64,000 bases of DNA, from positions 1 through 64,000 of the forward strand of contig NZ_JAOWKX010000010.1 of NCBI RefSeq assembly GCF_025751585.1, given 5' to 3'. The DNA comes from Fluctibacter corallii (lineage in GTDB: Bacteria > Pseudomonadota > Gammaproteobacteria > Enterobacterales > Alteromonadaceae). The translations under genes and the position numbers were made by a program. This document shows positions 9,077-17,576 of this stretch, in pieces. Numbering within the stretch: the stretch's first letter is position 1; each line of letters begins with the position of its first letter. The notes below the pieces were generated by a model that was not told where the DNA came from, searched no databases, and was given only the letters and a program-made list of their open reading frames with translations.

Positions 9077-9826
9077 ATGGCGCAATGGTTAGAAGCGAAA
9101 GTGATTGAGAGAATTGATTGGAATGAGCATCTATTCAGTCTCAAAGTAGACTGCCCTAATTTCCCCAAGTTTATTGCAGGTCAATTTACTAAGTTAGGTC
9201 TTTTACAAGAGGATGGTAAAGTACTCTCTCGGGCCTATTCGCTGGTTAACAGCCCAGATGACAGAACATTGGAAATATTGGCAGTTCCGGTAGAAAATGG
9301 TCTGCTGTCACCCAAATTGCATATACTTGAAGCGAACGACAGTATTCTGATTATGTCGCCCGCCACGGGCTACTTAACGTTAGATGAAGTTCCCAAAAGC
9401 AAAACGTTGTGGATGATGGCAACAGGAACAGGAGTCGGACCATTTATTTCAATATTACGTTCTGGTCAGGTTTGGCAAGAGTATGAAAATATTGTGTTGG
9501 TTTATGCGGTTAGGCAAGAAAATGATTTAGCGTATTTAGACGATATTCGTGATTGGAAGTCTGCGCACAAAGGTCGATTTAGTTTTGTTCCTATTATAAG
9601 CCGAGAAAAAACAGACTTTGCCCTTCATGGCCGAATTCCAGCTTTGCTTGAACAGAAGAAAATTACAGGTGCTGCTGGTCTTGCTCTCGATCAAGAAACC
9701 TCTCAGGTGATGCTTTGCGGTAATCCTCAGATGATTAAAGACGCCATGGATGTGCTAAAAGAACTGGGCCTGACTCGACATTTGCGGCGCTCTCCGGGGA
9801 ATATAACCCTCGAACAATATTGGTAA
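9077..9826 (+). CDS. fpr: Ferredoxin/flavodoxin-NADP+ reductase
   Basis: This FAD enzyme passes electrons between NADPH and ferredoxin or flavodoxin in the cytoplasm, supporting Fe-S repair and the oxidative stress response. The 249-residue protein is the usual bacterial Fpr length. The FAD-binding RAYSLVNSPDD starts at R52, the pyridine-nucleotide loop is ATGTGVGPF near residue 116, VMLCGNPQM is near residue 215, and the C-terminus is NITLEQYW, whose terminal aromatic stacks on the flavin. A strong Shine-Dalgarno (GAGGGAGA) precedes the ATG. The next gene starts six bases after its stop, so the lipoprotein downstream is probably co-transcribed. Confidence 0.95.
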   Translation: MAQWLEAKVIERIDWNEHLFSLKVDCPNFPKFIAGQFTKLGLLQEDGKVLSRAYSLVNSPDDRTLEILAVPVENGLLSPKLHILEANDSILIMSPATGYLTLDEVPKSKTLWMMATGTGVGPFISILRSGQVWQEYENIVLVYAVRQENDLAYLDDIRDWKSAHKGRFSFVPIISREKTDFALHGRIPALLEQKKITGAAGLALDQETSQVMLCGNPQMIKDAMDVLKELGLTRHLRRSPGNITLEQYW

Positions 9827-9832
9827 CGGATT

Positions 9833-11023
9833 ATGAGATATTTCTTTCTTTTTTTAATAACATTGGCATCTGTGGCAGGCTGTACAAATACAAACAATAC
9901 ATCGCTTACACCCGTGAATATAGTCAATCAACCGAGTGCATTTGAATTAGGCAGTGGCTACTTTAAACATGAACTTTTTGAGAAGTCGAGGGTGATACAA
10001 CCACAAGATGTCCTGGCATTGACTGAAGAGCAACAAGCACACTTTTTATCGTATTTTCATTCATTGGGGCAATCTCAGGTACCTGAACATAAACGTATTG
10101 CAAATTATTTAGATTCTTTGTTGGACGGCTTTAATTATCATCAAAGTACATATATATCTGCGGATGCACTGACTTTAGGACAAGGGAATTGTATGTCGCT
10201 TGCTCTTCTGACTAAATCTTTGGCTGAGATGGTAAGTATTGATATGGAATTCGAAAAGGTAAACTCTCTCCCAGTATATGATCGGAAGCAAAGGATCACA
10301 GAGGTATCCTCGCATGTTAGAACACGGTTGTTTCAGCAGCCCAATGATACAACTAAGAAAGTGGTTATTCGGCGTCCTTCTGTAATCATTGATTATTTTC
10401 CGAGACAAGGGAATGTTCGGGGAGATAAAGTGTCCTCGGAAGAGGTATTTGCAATGTTTTATCAAAATATTGCTGCAGAAGCGCTAGAGAAAGGAGATAT
10501 GGAAAAGGCATTTTGGAGTTTATGGGCTGCTTTCAAGCTAGCCCCTGAAAATGTTGAAACATTTAACGCCTTAGCTGTTTTCTATCGAATCAATGATCTG
10601 ACAGAGTACGCAGAAAATACATACAAATATGCTTTGAATGATTTAGGTGGTTCAGCCAGCACAGTTTCTAATTACGCATTCCTTCTCTCGTTGCAAAAGC
10701 GTTACGTGGAAAGAGATAACTTGCTTGAAAGCGCCGAGTTTATTGATGATGATAACCCTTACCAATGGTTAGATTTAGCGGAAAAACAATTAATATCTGG
10801 TAAATTTAGGCTGGCTGAAAGGTATTACCAAAAGGCTGTGGAGAACGGTCCTTATCTACATGAAACATACTTAGGTTTAGCTAAAAGTTATGTTAAGCAA
10901 GAGAGGTATGCGGCAGCGAGAAAAGCGCTAAAAAAAGCGATGTCATTGAGCTATTTGCCTAAAGAGCGCAGGGTATACGAAGGTAAGCTAAAGGCATTGA
11001 CGCAAATGCAAAGTACGCACTAA
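9833..11023 (+). CDS. Lipoprotein with transglutaminase/protease-like core and TPR repeats
   Basis: The 396-residue protein begins with a lipoprotein signal whose lipobox is SVAGC (Cys17). Residues around 100-190 have a transglutaminase-like arrangement: C120 in GQGNCMSLALLT, H161 in SSHVR and D187 in IIDYFP are in the right order and spacing for a Cys-His-Asp triad. From about 215 the sequence is helical tetratricopeptide repeats (AFWSLWAAFKLAPENVETFNAL and later units). The likely place is the periplasmic face of a membrane. Its function is unknown; such proteins may act as peptidases or scaffolds. It follows fpr by six bases and its stop overlaps the convergent small gene by four bases. 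Confidence 0.7.
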   Translation: MRYFFLFLITLASVAGCTNTNNTSLTPVNIVNQPSAFELGSGYFKHELFEKSRVIQPQDVLALTEEQQAHFLSYFHSLGQSQVPEHKRIANYLDSLLDGFNYHQSTYISADALTLGQGNCMSLALLTKSLAEMVSIDMEFEKVNSLPVYDRKQRITEVSSHVRTRLFQQPNDTTKKVVIRRPSVIIDYFPRQGNVRGDKVSSEEVFAMFYQNIAAEALEKGDMEKAFWSLWAAFKLAPENVETFNALAVFYRINDLTEYAENTYKYALNDLGGSASTVSNYAFLLSLQKRYVERDNLLESAEFIDDDNPYQWLDLAEKQLISGKFRLAERYYQKAVENGPYLHETYLGLAKSYVKQERYAAARKALKKAMSLSYLPKERRVYEGKLKALTQMQSTH

Positions 11024-11376
11024 TTTAATGCTTTTTGTTTTAGCGTGCCCAGGTGCTCAACAGCGTCTACCAATGGAATAAACCCTATTTCTGTTGAAAG
11101 GTTCACGTAACCCGTGCCTTGTTCAACGAGTATATCTCCGAATGTGGAACATCGGTTTGGTTCAGGAGCGAATGCGATAGCCATGTTACTCGCATTGACC
11201 CAAAAACTCGGGCCTCCAGTGGCAGCAAACGCAATATCGAGTTCAGAATGCTTTACACGTGTTGCCAAGGTGTATGAAGATAAGTTGGACTGTGCAAGAG
11301 AGATGAATTCGCGCTCGTGTTTAGCTTGAGACAATTGGTGTAAAAGTAAATCAGACGCATGAAAAATGTCTATCAT
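11020..11376 (-). CDS. Hypothetical protein (118 aa)
   Basis: I do not recognise this family. It has no signal peptide or membrane segment. The protein looks soluble and mixed alpha/beta, with an N-terminal helix (HASDLLLHQLSQAKHEREFISLAQ) followed by strands such as SELDIAFAATGGPSFWVNASNMAIAFAP. It is convergent with and overlaps the TPR lipoprotein gene by four bases. A shorter frame on the opposite strand inside it is judged a shadow because it lacks a ribosome site. Confidence 0.5.
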   Translation of the reverse strand: MIDIFHASDLLLHQLSQAKHEREFISLAQSNLSSYTLATRVKHSELDIAFAATGGPSFWVNASNMAIAFAPEPNRCSTFGDILVEQGTGYVNLSTEIGFIPLVDAVEHLGTLKQKALN

Positions 11377-11456
11377 TGTTCTAACCTCGACCGCGGATCA
11401 AAACTACACGCTTCAACTTTAGTGATCAATTATGATAGTTTCAACTTATTCCTAAT

Positions 11457-12512
11457 ATGAAGTCTGTTGTTTTGAATACTCAAAAAAAGCTCACATTAAA
11501 AGAAGTCGCTCGGCAACTTGGCGTCTCTACCGCAACAATTTCCAATGCGTTCAATCGCCCTGATCAATTGTCTGAAGCATTAAGAGCGCGCATTCTAAGT
11601 GAGGCTGCTGCGCTTGGATATCATGGTCCAAGCCATGCAGCAAGGTCATTAAGACGCGGCGAATCAGATGTAATTGGTGTCGTGCTTGCAGACTCTTTGA
11701 GTTATAACTTCTCTGATCCTATGGCGAACCAGTTACTTAAAGGTATCGCAGACGTGCTGGTGGAAAACAAAAAACAGATGCTTCTGTTATCAAGTAGGGG
11801 GGAGGCAGCCTCGCAGCGTGCCGCTGAATCTCTTCCCGACGGGTTTATTTTCTATGGTGCACCAGATACATCCTGTTTTGAGCGGATTGTCAGGCTTGGA
11901 AAGCCCGTGGTGGCAGTTGACTTTGAGCAGGAAGCTGTTCGTTCTGTAAACATAGATAACTATCAAGCCGCATATACTTCCGCAGAGAGTGTGCTTAAGT
12001 CTACGGACGGTAATATATGTATTTTGGGGATGCGCATTATTGAGTCTGACCGAGTATGTCGCTTAACGTCGCAAGATATTTTATGTTCCTCGCAGGAAAT
12101 TTCACGGCAAAGGCTTAAGGGTTATCTTGACGCAGCTGCAAACCAGAATCGTAATGTTTCGCCCGATCGCATATGGCATATCCCTGTGAATACGCCTGAA
12201 AAAGCAGAGCAAGCGGCGAGAGAGGCCCTAACAATGACACCTCGCCCCAGAGTATTGTTATGTATGAGTGATGTGATTGCGCTTGCCGCTTTACGGGTTG
12301 CTACTCAACTAGATATTCGCGTGCCTGAGTCTCTCAGTGTGCTCGGATTTGACGATATTCCGGCGGCTAGCCAAATGCAGCCTGCTTTGACGACAGTATG
12401 TCAGCAAAGTGCAGAAAAGGGCAGAGTTGCGGCTCGGATGTTATTTGATGAGTCAACAGATTCGGTAGTACTACCAACGCGCTTTATTCAACGAGCAAGC
12501 GCACAAGTTTAA
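11457..12512 (+). CDS. LacI-family transcriptional regulator of the sugar island
   Basis: The 351-residue repressor has an N-terminal helix-turn-helix (about 12-35, LTLKEVARQLGVSTATISNAFNRP) and hinge LGYHGPSHAARSLRRG, followed by a periplasmic-binding-protein-type effector domain with VIGVVLAD, SLSVLGFDDIP and the closing QPALTTVCQQ. It is the only regulator in the cluster and lies next to the convergently transcribed amylosucrase-like gene. It probably binds the CG-centred palindrome in the divergent promoter region at 14782-14795 and is released by a sugar (sucrose, a glucosyl sugar or a phosphorylated product). The effector is inference; by layout it corresponds to SuxR of xanthomonads. 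Confidence 0.85.
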   Translation: MKSVVLNTQKKLTLKEVARQLGVSTATISNAFNRPDQLSEALRARILSEAAALGYHGPSHAARSLRRGESDVIGVVLADSLSYNFSDPMANQLLKGIADVLVENKKQMLLLSSRGEAASQRAAESLPDGFIFYGAPDTSCFERIVRLGKPVVAVDFEQEAVRSVNIDNYQAAYTSAESVLKSTDGNICILGMRIIESDRVCRLTSQDILCSSQEISRQRLKGYLDAAANQNRNVSPDRIWHIPVNTPEKAEQAAREALTMTPRPRVLLCMSDVIALAALRVATQLDIRVPESLSVLGFDDIPAASQMQPALTTVCQQSAEKGRVAARMLFDESTDSVVLPTRFIQRASAQV

Positions 12513-12586
12513 TTCAAAGTCGCAGTTTACCAGTCTCATCTTCTTTACATGTGCACAAGATTTGAACGTGTTTTTAATCAGGTGTG

Positions 12587-12688
12587 AGTGGGTGTCCAAA
12601 TACAAGTGTGAATTTAGGCGATACTAGAGACACCCTGATTGGGTGTCTCAATGTCAGCCACAATATCAGCTATAAAAAGTGGGTGTCT
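12587..12688. repeat. Four copies of the dispersed word, including a hairpin pair, between two convergent genes
   Basis: AGTGGGTGTCC lies at 12587-12597. GAGACACCC (12627-12635) and GGGTGTCTC (12641-12649) form a perfect nine-base inverted pair with a five-base loop. AGTGGGTGTCT at 12678-12688 forms the last codons of the amylosucrase-like gene (Lys-Thr-Pro-Thr). The hairpin sits between the convergent LacI and GH13 genes and may serve as a terminator in both directions, although no T-run follows it. Confidence 0.75.
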
Positions 12689-14660
12689 TGGGCACAATCC
12701 ACCTAATTTGATAAGGCGCTAACGTAATCGTTGTTTCGTGGCTTAACGGCTCTTCAGACACTAAGTCGAATAAATGGGGAGCTTTTAGCTGAGCTAGGTA
12801 TTTTGCATCAACCTGTTGTGTATGCTCGGTAAAGTTAAATAGCGCGAGCAACTGAGTGGGTGTCTCATCAGTATTATTATCATTTTGTGATTTAACGCTG
12901 ACGCTATCCGAAGCTGAAGATTGTCTGAGAAACACAAAAACATGTTGGTTTTCCGTTCCTATGATTGTGGTATTGCCTGCGCCAAACACAGGATAAGTTT
13001 TACGTAATTGGATTAAGTGCTGGAGGCGTGCAGAGATCTGTTGCTGCACGGTTCCTTGTTTTTGAGATGCGGCGATATCCTGATCTGTCAAAGGAATTCG
13101 GTGTACCCATCTATCATCATGTTGTTTATCTGGTTGCGTGCGATACTCGTAGTCGTTGAGTAAACCGACTTCATCGCCTGAATAAATTAATGGGATGCCA
13201 CCAATGCTGAGTATGATGGCGTGAGTTAGCATGATTCTATCTATGGCGGTTTTTATTCTCTCAATACTATTGTCGGCCAACGCATCTTCAAGGCCAACCA
13301 AAGATGCAAGCGAACCGCACACACGGCAATCGCCAGTGTTTGGGTTTTCGCCAAACGCGACGCCATTTGCAAAGCTACCCTCAAATTGACCGGTGTAGTA
13401 TGCGTTGAGAAATTGTCTATGGTCGTGTGGATTGATTCCTAATTGCCAAGCCACATTGTCATCAAAGGTCCAGCCAATATCGTCGTGACACCTAACATAA
13501 TTAACCCAAACGCAATCGGGTGAAATAGAGAAGCTTTTTTGCATCGACGCGGTTAATAAACGGGTCTTTCGAGTTGCCAAACTGTTCCAAATCAGTGCCA
13601 TAAGTAAAGGGTTATAAGACAACTGACACTCTTCTTTATCAATGTATTTTACGACTTCATCTGGATGCACAATGGCTTCGGATTTGAACACCACTGCAGG
13701 GGCCGCAATTTTTAAACACAGATTGAAGGCTTGAATTATGGTGTGTGCCTTTGGTTGGTTTTCGCAATCCGTCCCCATCTCTTTCCAAATAAACGCCAGC
13801 GCATCTAATCGCAATCCTTCGCAGCCCAAATTGGCGAGGAATAGCATTTCGTCTGTAATCGCAGTAAATACTTCAGGGTTGGTGTAATTTAAGTCCCACT
13901 GAAAATTATTGAAGGTGGTCCAAATCCATTTTCGAGATGTGGAGTCAAAGGTGAAGTTTCCCCTTCTGACCTGAGGAAATATCTCCCGTAAATGGGGCTC
14001 ATACTGATTCGGGATAGACTTATCATCAAACATGTAATAGTAATGCTGAAAATTTTTATCGCCACCTTTAGCCGCCATTGCCCAAGCGTGTTCGTCAGAG
14101 GTATGGTTGAAAACAAAGTCTAAAATCAGGCTAATGCCTGCATTTCGAAGTTCAGTGGCGAGCGACTGTAAATCAGAAACCGTTCCCAGTTTTGGGTCTA
14201 CTTGGCGATAGTCAGATACCGCATAACCGCCATCACTGTCTCCCTCTGGCGAGCGGTATAAGGGCATCAGGTGTAAATAGGTCACGCCAAGCGATTGCAG
14301 ATAAGGAATACGTGCTTTTAGGCGCTGCAAGTCGCCCGCGAATAAATCAACATAACAAGCCATTCCTAACATACTGTGGTGTGCATACCAATGCGGGTTA
14401 GAGAGCCTCGACGCGTCTAAGGCTTTTAAACTTTCTGTGCGCTCCGACAGGTTTTTGGCCAGTGTGTTCAGTAATGCTCGTAAGTGATAGTAGCAATCGT
14501 AGTGATAACCATAAACGTGTGTGAAATGTGAAAATAGAGCTTCAAAATGTTCACTTAAACGCGCTAAAAATACGCGTTTATCAGAGGGTGTGAGCATAGA
14601 CATATCGATCTCTTTAAGTAGCCTGTCTAAGCCACGTTGGCTGTCATATTTCGTGCTCAC
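12666..14660 (-). CDS. Amylosucrase / sucrose hydrolase-type GH13 enzyme
   Basis: This 664-residue cytoplasmic enzyme (no signal peptide) belongs to the GH13 amylosucrase group, which cleaves sucrose and either releases glucose or builds alpha-1,4-glucan while freeing fructose. The catalytic residues fall at D286 (GLRLDALAF), E328 (VFKSEAI) and D393 (RCHDDIGW), the same numbers as in Neisseria polysaccharea amylosucrase. The N-terminal helical domain (1-90), SDGGYAVSDYR and GNFTFD blocks also match this group. Hydrolase and transglucosylase activities cannot be separated by eye. A fructokinase lies in the facing operon, which supports sucrose as substrate. It is divergent from the TonB receptor gene and convergent with the LacI gene. 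Confidence 0.88.
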   Translation of the reverse strand: MSTKYDSQRGLDRLLKEIDMSMLTPSDKRVFLARLSEHFEALFSHFTHVYGYHYDCYYHLRALLNTLAKNLSERTESLKALDASRLSNPHWYAHHSMLGMACYVDLFAGDLQRLKARIPYLQSLGVTYLHLMPLYRSPEGDSDGGYAVSDYRQVDPKLGTVSDLQSLATELRNAGISLILDFVFNHTSDEHAWAMAAKGGDKNFQHYYYMFDDKSIPNQYEPHLREIFPQVRRGNFTFDSTSRKWIWTTFNNFQWDLNYTNPEVFTAITDEMLFLANLGCEGLRLDALAFIWKEMGTDCENQPKAHTIIQAFNLCLKIAAPAVVFKSEAIVHPDEVVKYIDKEECQLSYNPLLMALIWNSLATRKTRLLTASMQKSFSISPDCVWVNYVRCHDDIGWTFDDNVAWQLGINPHDHRQFLNAYYTGQFEGSFANGVAFGENPNTGDCRVCGSLASLVGLEDALADNSIERIKTAIDRIMLTHAIILSIGGIPLIYSGDEVGLLNDYEYRTQPDKQHDDRWVHRIPLTDQDIAASQKQGTVQQQISARLQHLIQLRKTYPVFGAGNTTIIGTENQHVFVFLRQSSASDSVSVKSQNDNNTDETPTQLLALFNFTEHTQQVDAKYLAQLKAPHLFDLVSEEPLSHETTITLAPYQIRWIVPKTPTFYS

Positions 14661-14968
14661 ATTATCACCCTCGCTTACTCGTTTAAGTCTTATTTGTGAA
14701 TGCCTAAGTTAAAAATAATAGAGCATCCTTAGTAAAAAATAACAATATGTTTACATGTGTTAAATATTTTGCTAGCGTTATCTTAAACGATTAAGTTGTG
14801 ATTTCAAACTATTCTTAATTAGGGTCTAGATACTGTTTAAAGCGTAGCCCCTTTATTGAGTTTTGAGATAACACCGTCGTTTGATTAGACAGGCTTTCAA
14901 GGGTATCCGATAGTAAGTGGGGGTATAAGAAGTCTGGAAAAAACACACTACGCCTTCTGGAGACGAAC
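14661..14968. promoter_or_regulatory. Divergent promoter region of the sugar island
   Basis: This 308-base AT-rich stretch separates the amylosucrase-like gene (minus) from the TonB receptor operon (plus). It holds no gene. The clearest element is a palindrome with a central CG (annotated separately). A second sequence, CGTTTAAG near 14680, resembles one half of it. I could not assign -35/-10 hexamers with confidence. Confidence 0.6.
14782..14795. promoter_or_regulatory. Putative LacI-family operator
   Basis: CTTAAACGATTAAG has perfect five-base arms (CTTAA/TTAAG) around an ACGA centre, the central CG being typical of LacI-family operators. It lies in the divergent region between the amylosucrase-like and receptor genes, so one site could control both. 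Assignment to the nearby LacI regulator is inference. Confidence 0.6.
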
Positions 14969-17506
14969 ATGCACGTAAAAAAAACAGCCCTTGCCATCGC
15001 GGTTGCCCTTTGCGGAAGCGGTTATGCACCTGAGTATCTAAGTCCATTGGCCCAAAATGCCGATGGAAGCATTCAACAAGAAGATGCCACAAAAAATGAA
15101 GCGCCTTATTGGGAAAAAATTGTTGTCACGGCGAGTCCATCTGGCGCTACGATGCAAGAAGCATCAGTGTCTGTAAGTTCGTTTGATGAAGAGGGGATTA
15201 TGAAATTGGCTCCTCGCTCTACCGCTGAAGTATTCAGGGCGTTACCAGGCATTCGTGCTGAGTCTTCCGGAGGGGGCGGCAATGCCAATATCACTATTCG
15301 GGGTATTCCGTTAGCAACCGGAGGCTCTAAATTTATGCAAATACATGAGGATGGGCTTCCCGTACTTGAATATGGCGATATCAACTTTGGTAATACTGAC
15401 AACTTCCTCAGATACGATTGGTCGGTGAAATTGATTGAATCTCTGCGTGGCGGCTCAGCGTCAACGTTTGCAAGTAATTCACCAGGCGGGGTGATTAACT
15501 TAATTAGCCAAACGGGTGAGATAGAAGGCGGTGCAGTGGGTGTCTCTTATGGTTTGGATTATGACGAGTTTCGGTTGGATTTTGCCTATGGCGGTGAAAT
15601 CAATCGGGATCTCTACTTCCATATCGGTGGGTTTGCGCGCGGTGGAGAAGGGCCTCGAGATACAGGTTTCAATGGTGATCAGGGAGGGCAAGTTAAGTTC
15701 AACATTACCAAAGTGCTAGACGCCGGGCACTTGCGTTTCCATGTTAAACACTTGGATGACAAAGTAACCACTTATTTACCCGCACCTGTGCGAGTTAAAG
15801 GCAATGGGGAATATGGCCCAGTGGCTAACTTTGACGCAAGCAGTGAAACGTTGCACTCGGCGTTTACCACAAACATTAGCGGTTTTGATGCTTATGGTAA
15901 TCCGCAAAATCGTGATCTCACGGATGGTATTGAGTCTAATGTCACCTCGTTTGGATTTGAGGCTGATTTGGAAGTGGCACGAGATGTCTTTTTAGTGAAC
16001 CGGTTCCGTGTGTCTGACATCAGTGGTGGGTTTATCTCTCCATTTACCGATACCTTTGGCGATTATGGACCACAATCAGCAGACAATATGGCGGCGGCAA
16101 TCTGCGAGTCAGCGCTTGATGGCAATGGTAATCCATTTAATTGTGCAACGACGTCGGTTACCTTAGCCAACGGCACTAATGCGGGAGACACTTATTCGGG
16201 TTTAGCGTTCTTAAACCTTCTGTTTGATACGAAATTCAATGACTTGGGGAACATGATCAACGATTTGAATCTACGCAAGGAGTTTGACAATGGCGTATCG
16301 GTGACGCTGGGTTACTACTATTCCAAGCAAGATATCGCGACCAGTTGGCAGAGCTGGCAAACCTTTATTCAAACAGTAGATGGCACTGACTCTCAGTATT
16401 TACATATAGAAGATGCCAATGGCGAAGCACTCGTAAACAACGGTTTGTGGGTGCCCAGTTTTCTTTCGTGGAATTGGGATTTGAACTACACCACCACCGC
16501 GCCTTATATCAATATAGGCTTTGAAGTGGGTGACAACTGGTTATTTGATGTGAGCGCGCGTCGAGATACGGTGGATGCTAACGGCGAATTGCTTAGTCGA
16601 TGTTGCGGCGGTACAACAGACGTTGACTTAAACGGCGATGGCGTGATTTCAGGTAACTCGGAAGATGCTTCTGCATCAAATGGGTTTGGGTTTGGTGGAG
16701 GTGTCATCAATTTGAATCAAGCCGGAGCGAGTACACAAATTGTAAATTATGAGGCGAGTAATACGGCTTTTTCTGTGGGTGGCTCGTATTTGTATAGCGA
16801 TAGTTTGACCCTTTTTGGACGGTATAGTGAAGGTGGCAGAGCGATCGCCGACCGACTACTGCAAATCGCAGGTACGCTCAACAGTGATGGTAGCCTTACA
16901 TCGACCACAACAGGGTTTGATGAAACTGAGCAACTTGAGGTGGGTGTCAAATACGCATCAAAGGATTATCAAATCAATGCCACGCTGTTCGATACAGTGA
17001 CACAAGACACCCAAGCTGAGGTGACCAGCGGCTTAACCTTTATTCGTGAGTACGAAGCAACGGGGCTAGAGTTAGAGGGAAATTATAGCTTCGGAGCTGG
17101 CTTTTCGATTTCCGGTAACCTCACGTGGACAGATGCAGAAATCAGCGACGATAAATTTAATCCTGCGCTTGTAGGCAAAACGCCAAGGCGTCAGGCAGAT
17201 GTGATTTATACCCTGATTCCACAATATGAAAATGATGATTGGTTAGTTGGCGCATCTATTCAAGGCTCAACAGATTTCTACGTCCAAGACAGTAATGCGC
17301 TCAAGCAAGATGGCTACAGTATTGTCAATCTTTTTGCTACTTGGTTTGTTAGTGATGCATTTTCTGTTTCGGTTAATGTGAACAATGCCACAGACGAGTT
17401 TGTGATTACTGAGTCTGAAGAGGGAAGCGCACAGATTGGCGATATTATTCGTGCTAGGCCATTGAATGGACGCACATCGTCGATTGCAATGAAATATACC
17501 TTTTAA
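14969..17506 (+). CDS. TonB-dependent receptor of the sucrose/alpha-glucan island (SuxB-like role)
   Basis: This 845-residue outer-membrane receptor has a short signal peptide (MHVKKTALAIAVALCGSG), a TonB-box-like EKIVVTAS near residue 50, a plug domain with FRALPGIRAESSGGGGNANITIRGIP and SLRGGSASTFASNSPGGVINL, then a long beta-barrel ending in SSIAMKYTF with terminal Phe. It heads the plus-strand set receptor-MFS-fructokinase, so its likely substrate is sucrose or a related oligosaccharide moved into the periplasm by TonB energy. The arrangement matches the sux locus of Xanthomonas (regulator, receptor, permease, amylosucrase) in content, not order. Three copies of the dispersed word lie inside the gene. 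Confidence 0.9.
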   Translation: MHVKKTALAIAVALCGSGYAPEYLSPLAQNADGSIQQEDATKNEAPYWEKIVVTASPSGATMQEASVSVSSFDEEGIMKLAPRSTAEVFRALPGIRAESSGGGGNANITIRGIPLATGGSKFMQIHEDGLPVLEYGDINFGNTDNFLRYDWSVKLIESLRGGSASTFASNSPGGVINLISQTGEIEGGAVGVSYGLDYDEFRLDFAYGGEINRDLYFHIGGFARGGEGPRDTGFNGDQGGQVKFNITKVLDAGHLRFHVKHLDDKVTTYLPAPVRVKGNGEYGPVANFDASSETLHSAFTTNISGFDAYGNPQNRDLTDGIESNVTSFGFEADLEVARDVFLVNRFRVSDISGGFISPFTDTFGDYGPQSADNMAAAICESALDGNGNPFNCATTSVTLANGTNAGDTYSGLAFLNLLFDTKFNDLGNMINDLNLRKEFDNGVSVTLGYYYSKQDIATSWQSWQTFIQTVDGTDSQYLHIEDANGEALVNNGLWVPSFLSWNWDLNYTTTAPYINIGFEVGDNWLFDVSARRDTVDANGELLSRCCGGTTDVDLNGDGVISGNSEDASASNGFGFGGGVINLNQAGASTQIVNYEASNTAFSVGGSYLYSDSLTLFGRYSEGGRAIADRLLQIAGTLNSDGSLTSTTTGFDETEQLEVGVKYASKDYQINATLFDTVTQDTQAEVTSGLTFIREYEATGLELEGNYSFGAGFSISGNLTWTDAEISDDKFNPALVGKTPRRQADVIYTLIPQYENDDWLVGASIQGSTDFYVQDSNALKQDGYSIVNLFATWFVSDAFSVSVNVNNATDEFVITESEEGSAQIGDIIRARPLNGRTSSIAMKYTF

Positions 17507-17576
17507 GTGTTGAGGGTGCAGGTCAGTGTTGTCGCTCAACATGGTGTTGGGTGATACGTAGTAAAGAGTTGAAGTT

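Noticed and set aside
11114-11329. Plus-strand 71-residue frame within the small gene at 11020-11376
   Set aside because: It is opposite a longer minus-strand frame with better structure and has no ribosome site.
17508-17541. Inverted repeat between the TonB receptor and MFS genes as a terminator
   Set aside because: Seven-base arms with a 20-base loop and no T-run; at best a weak attenuator, so not listed as a terminator.
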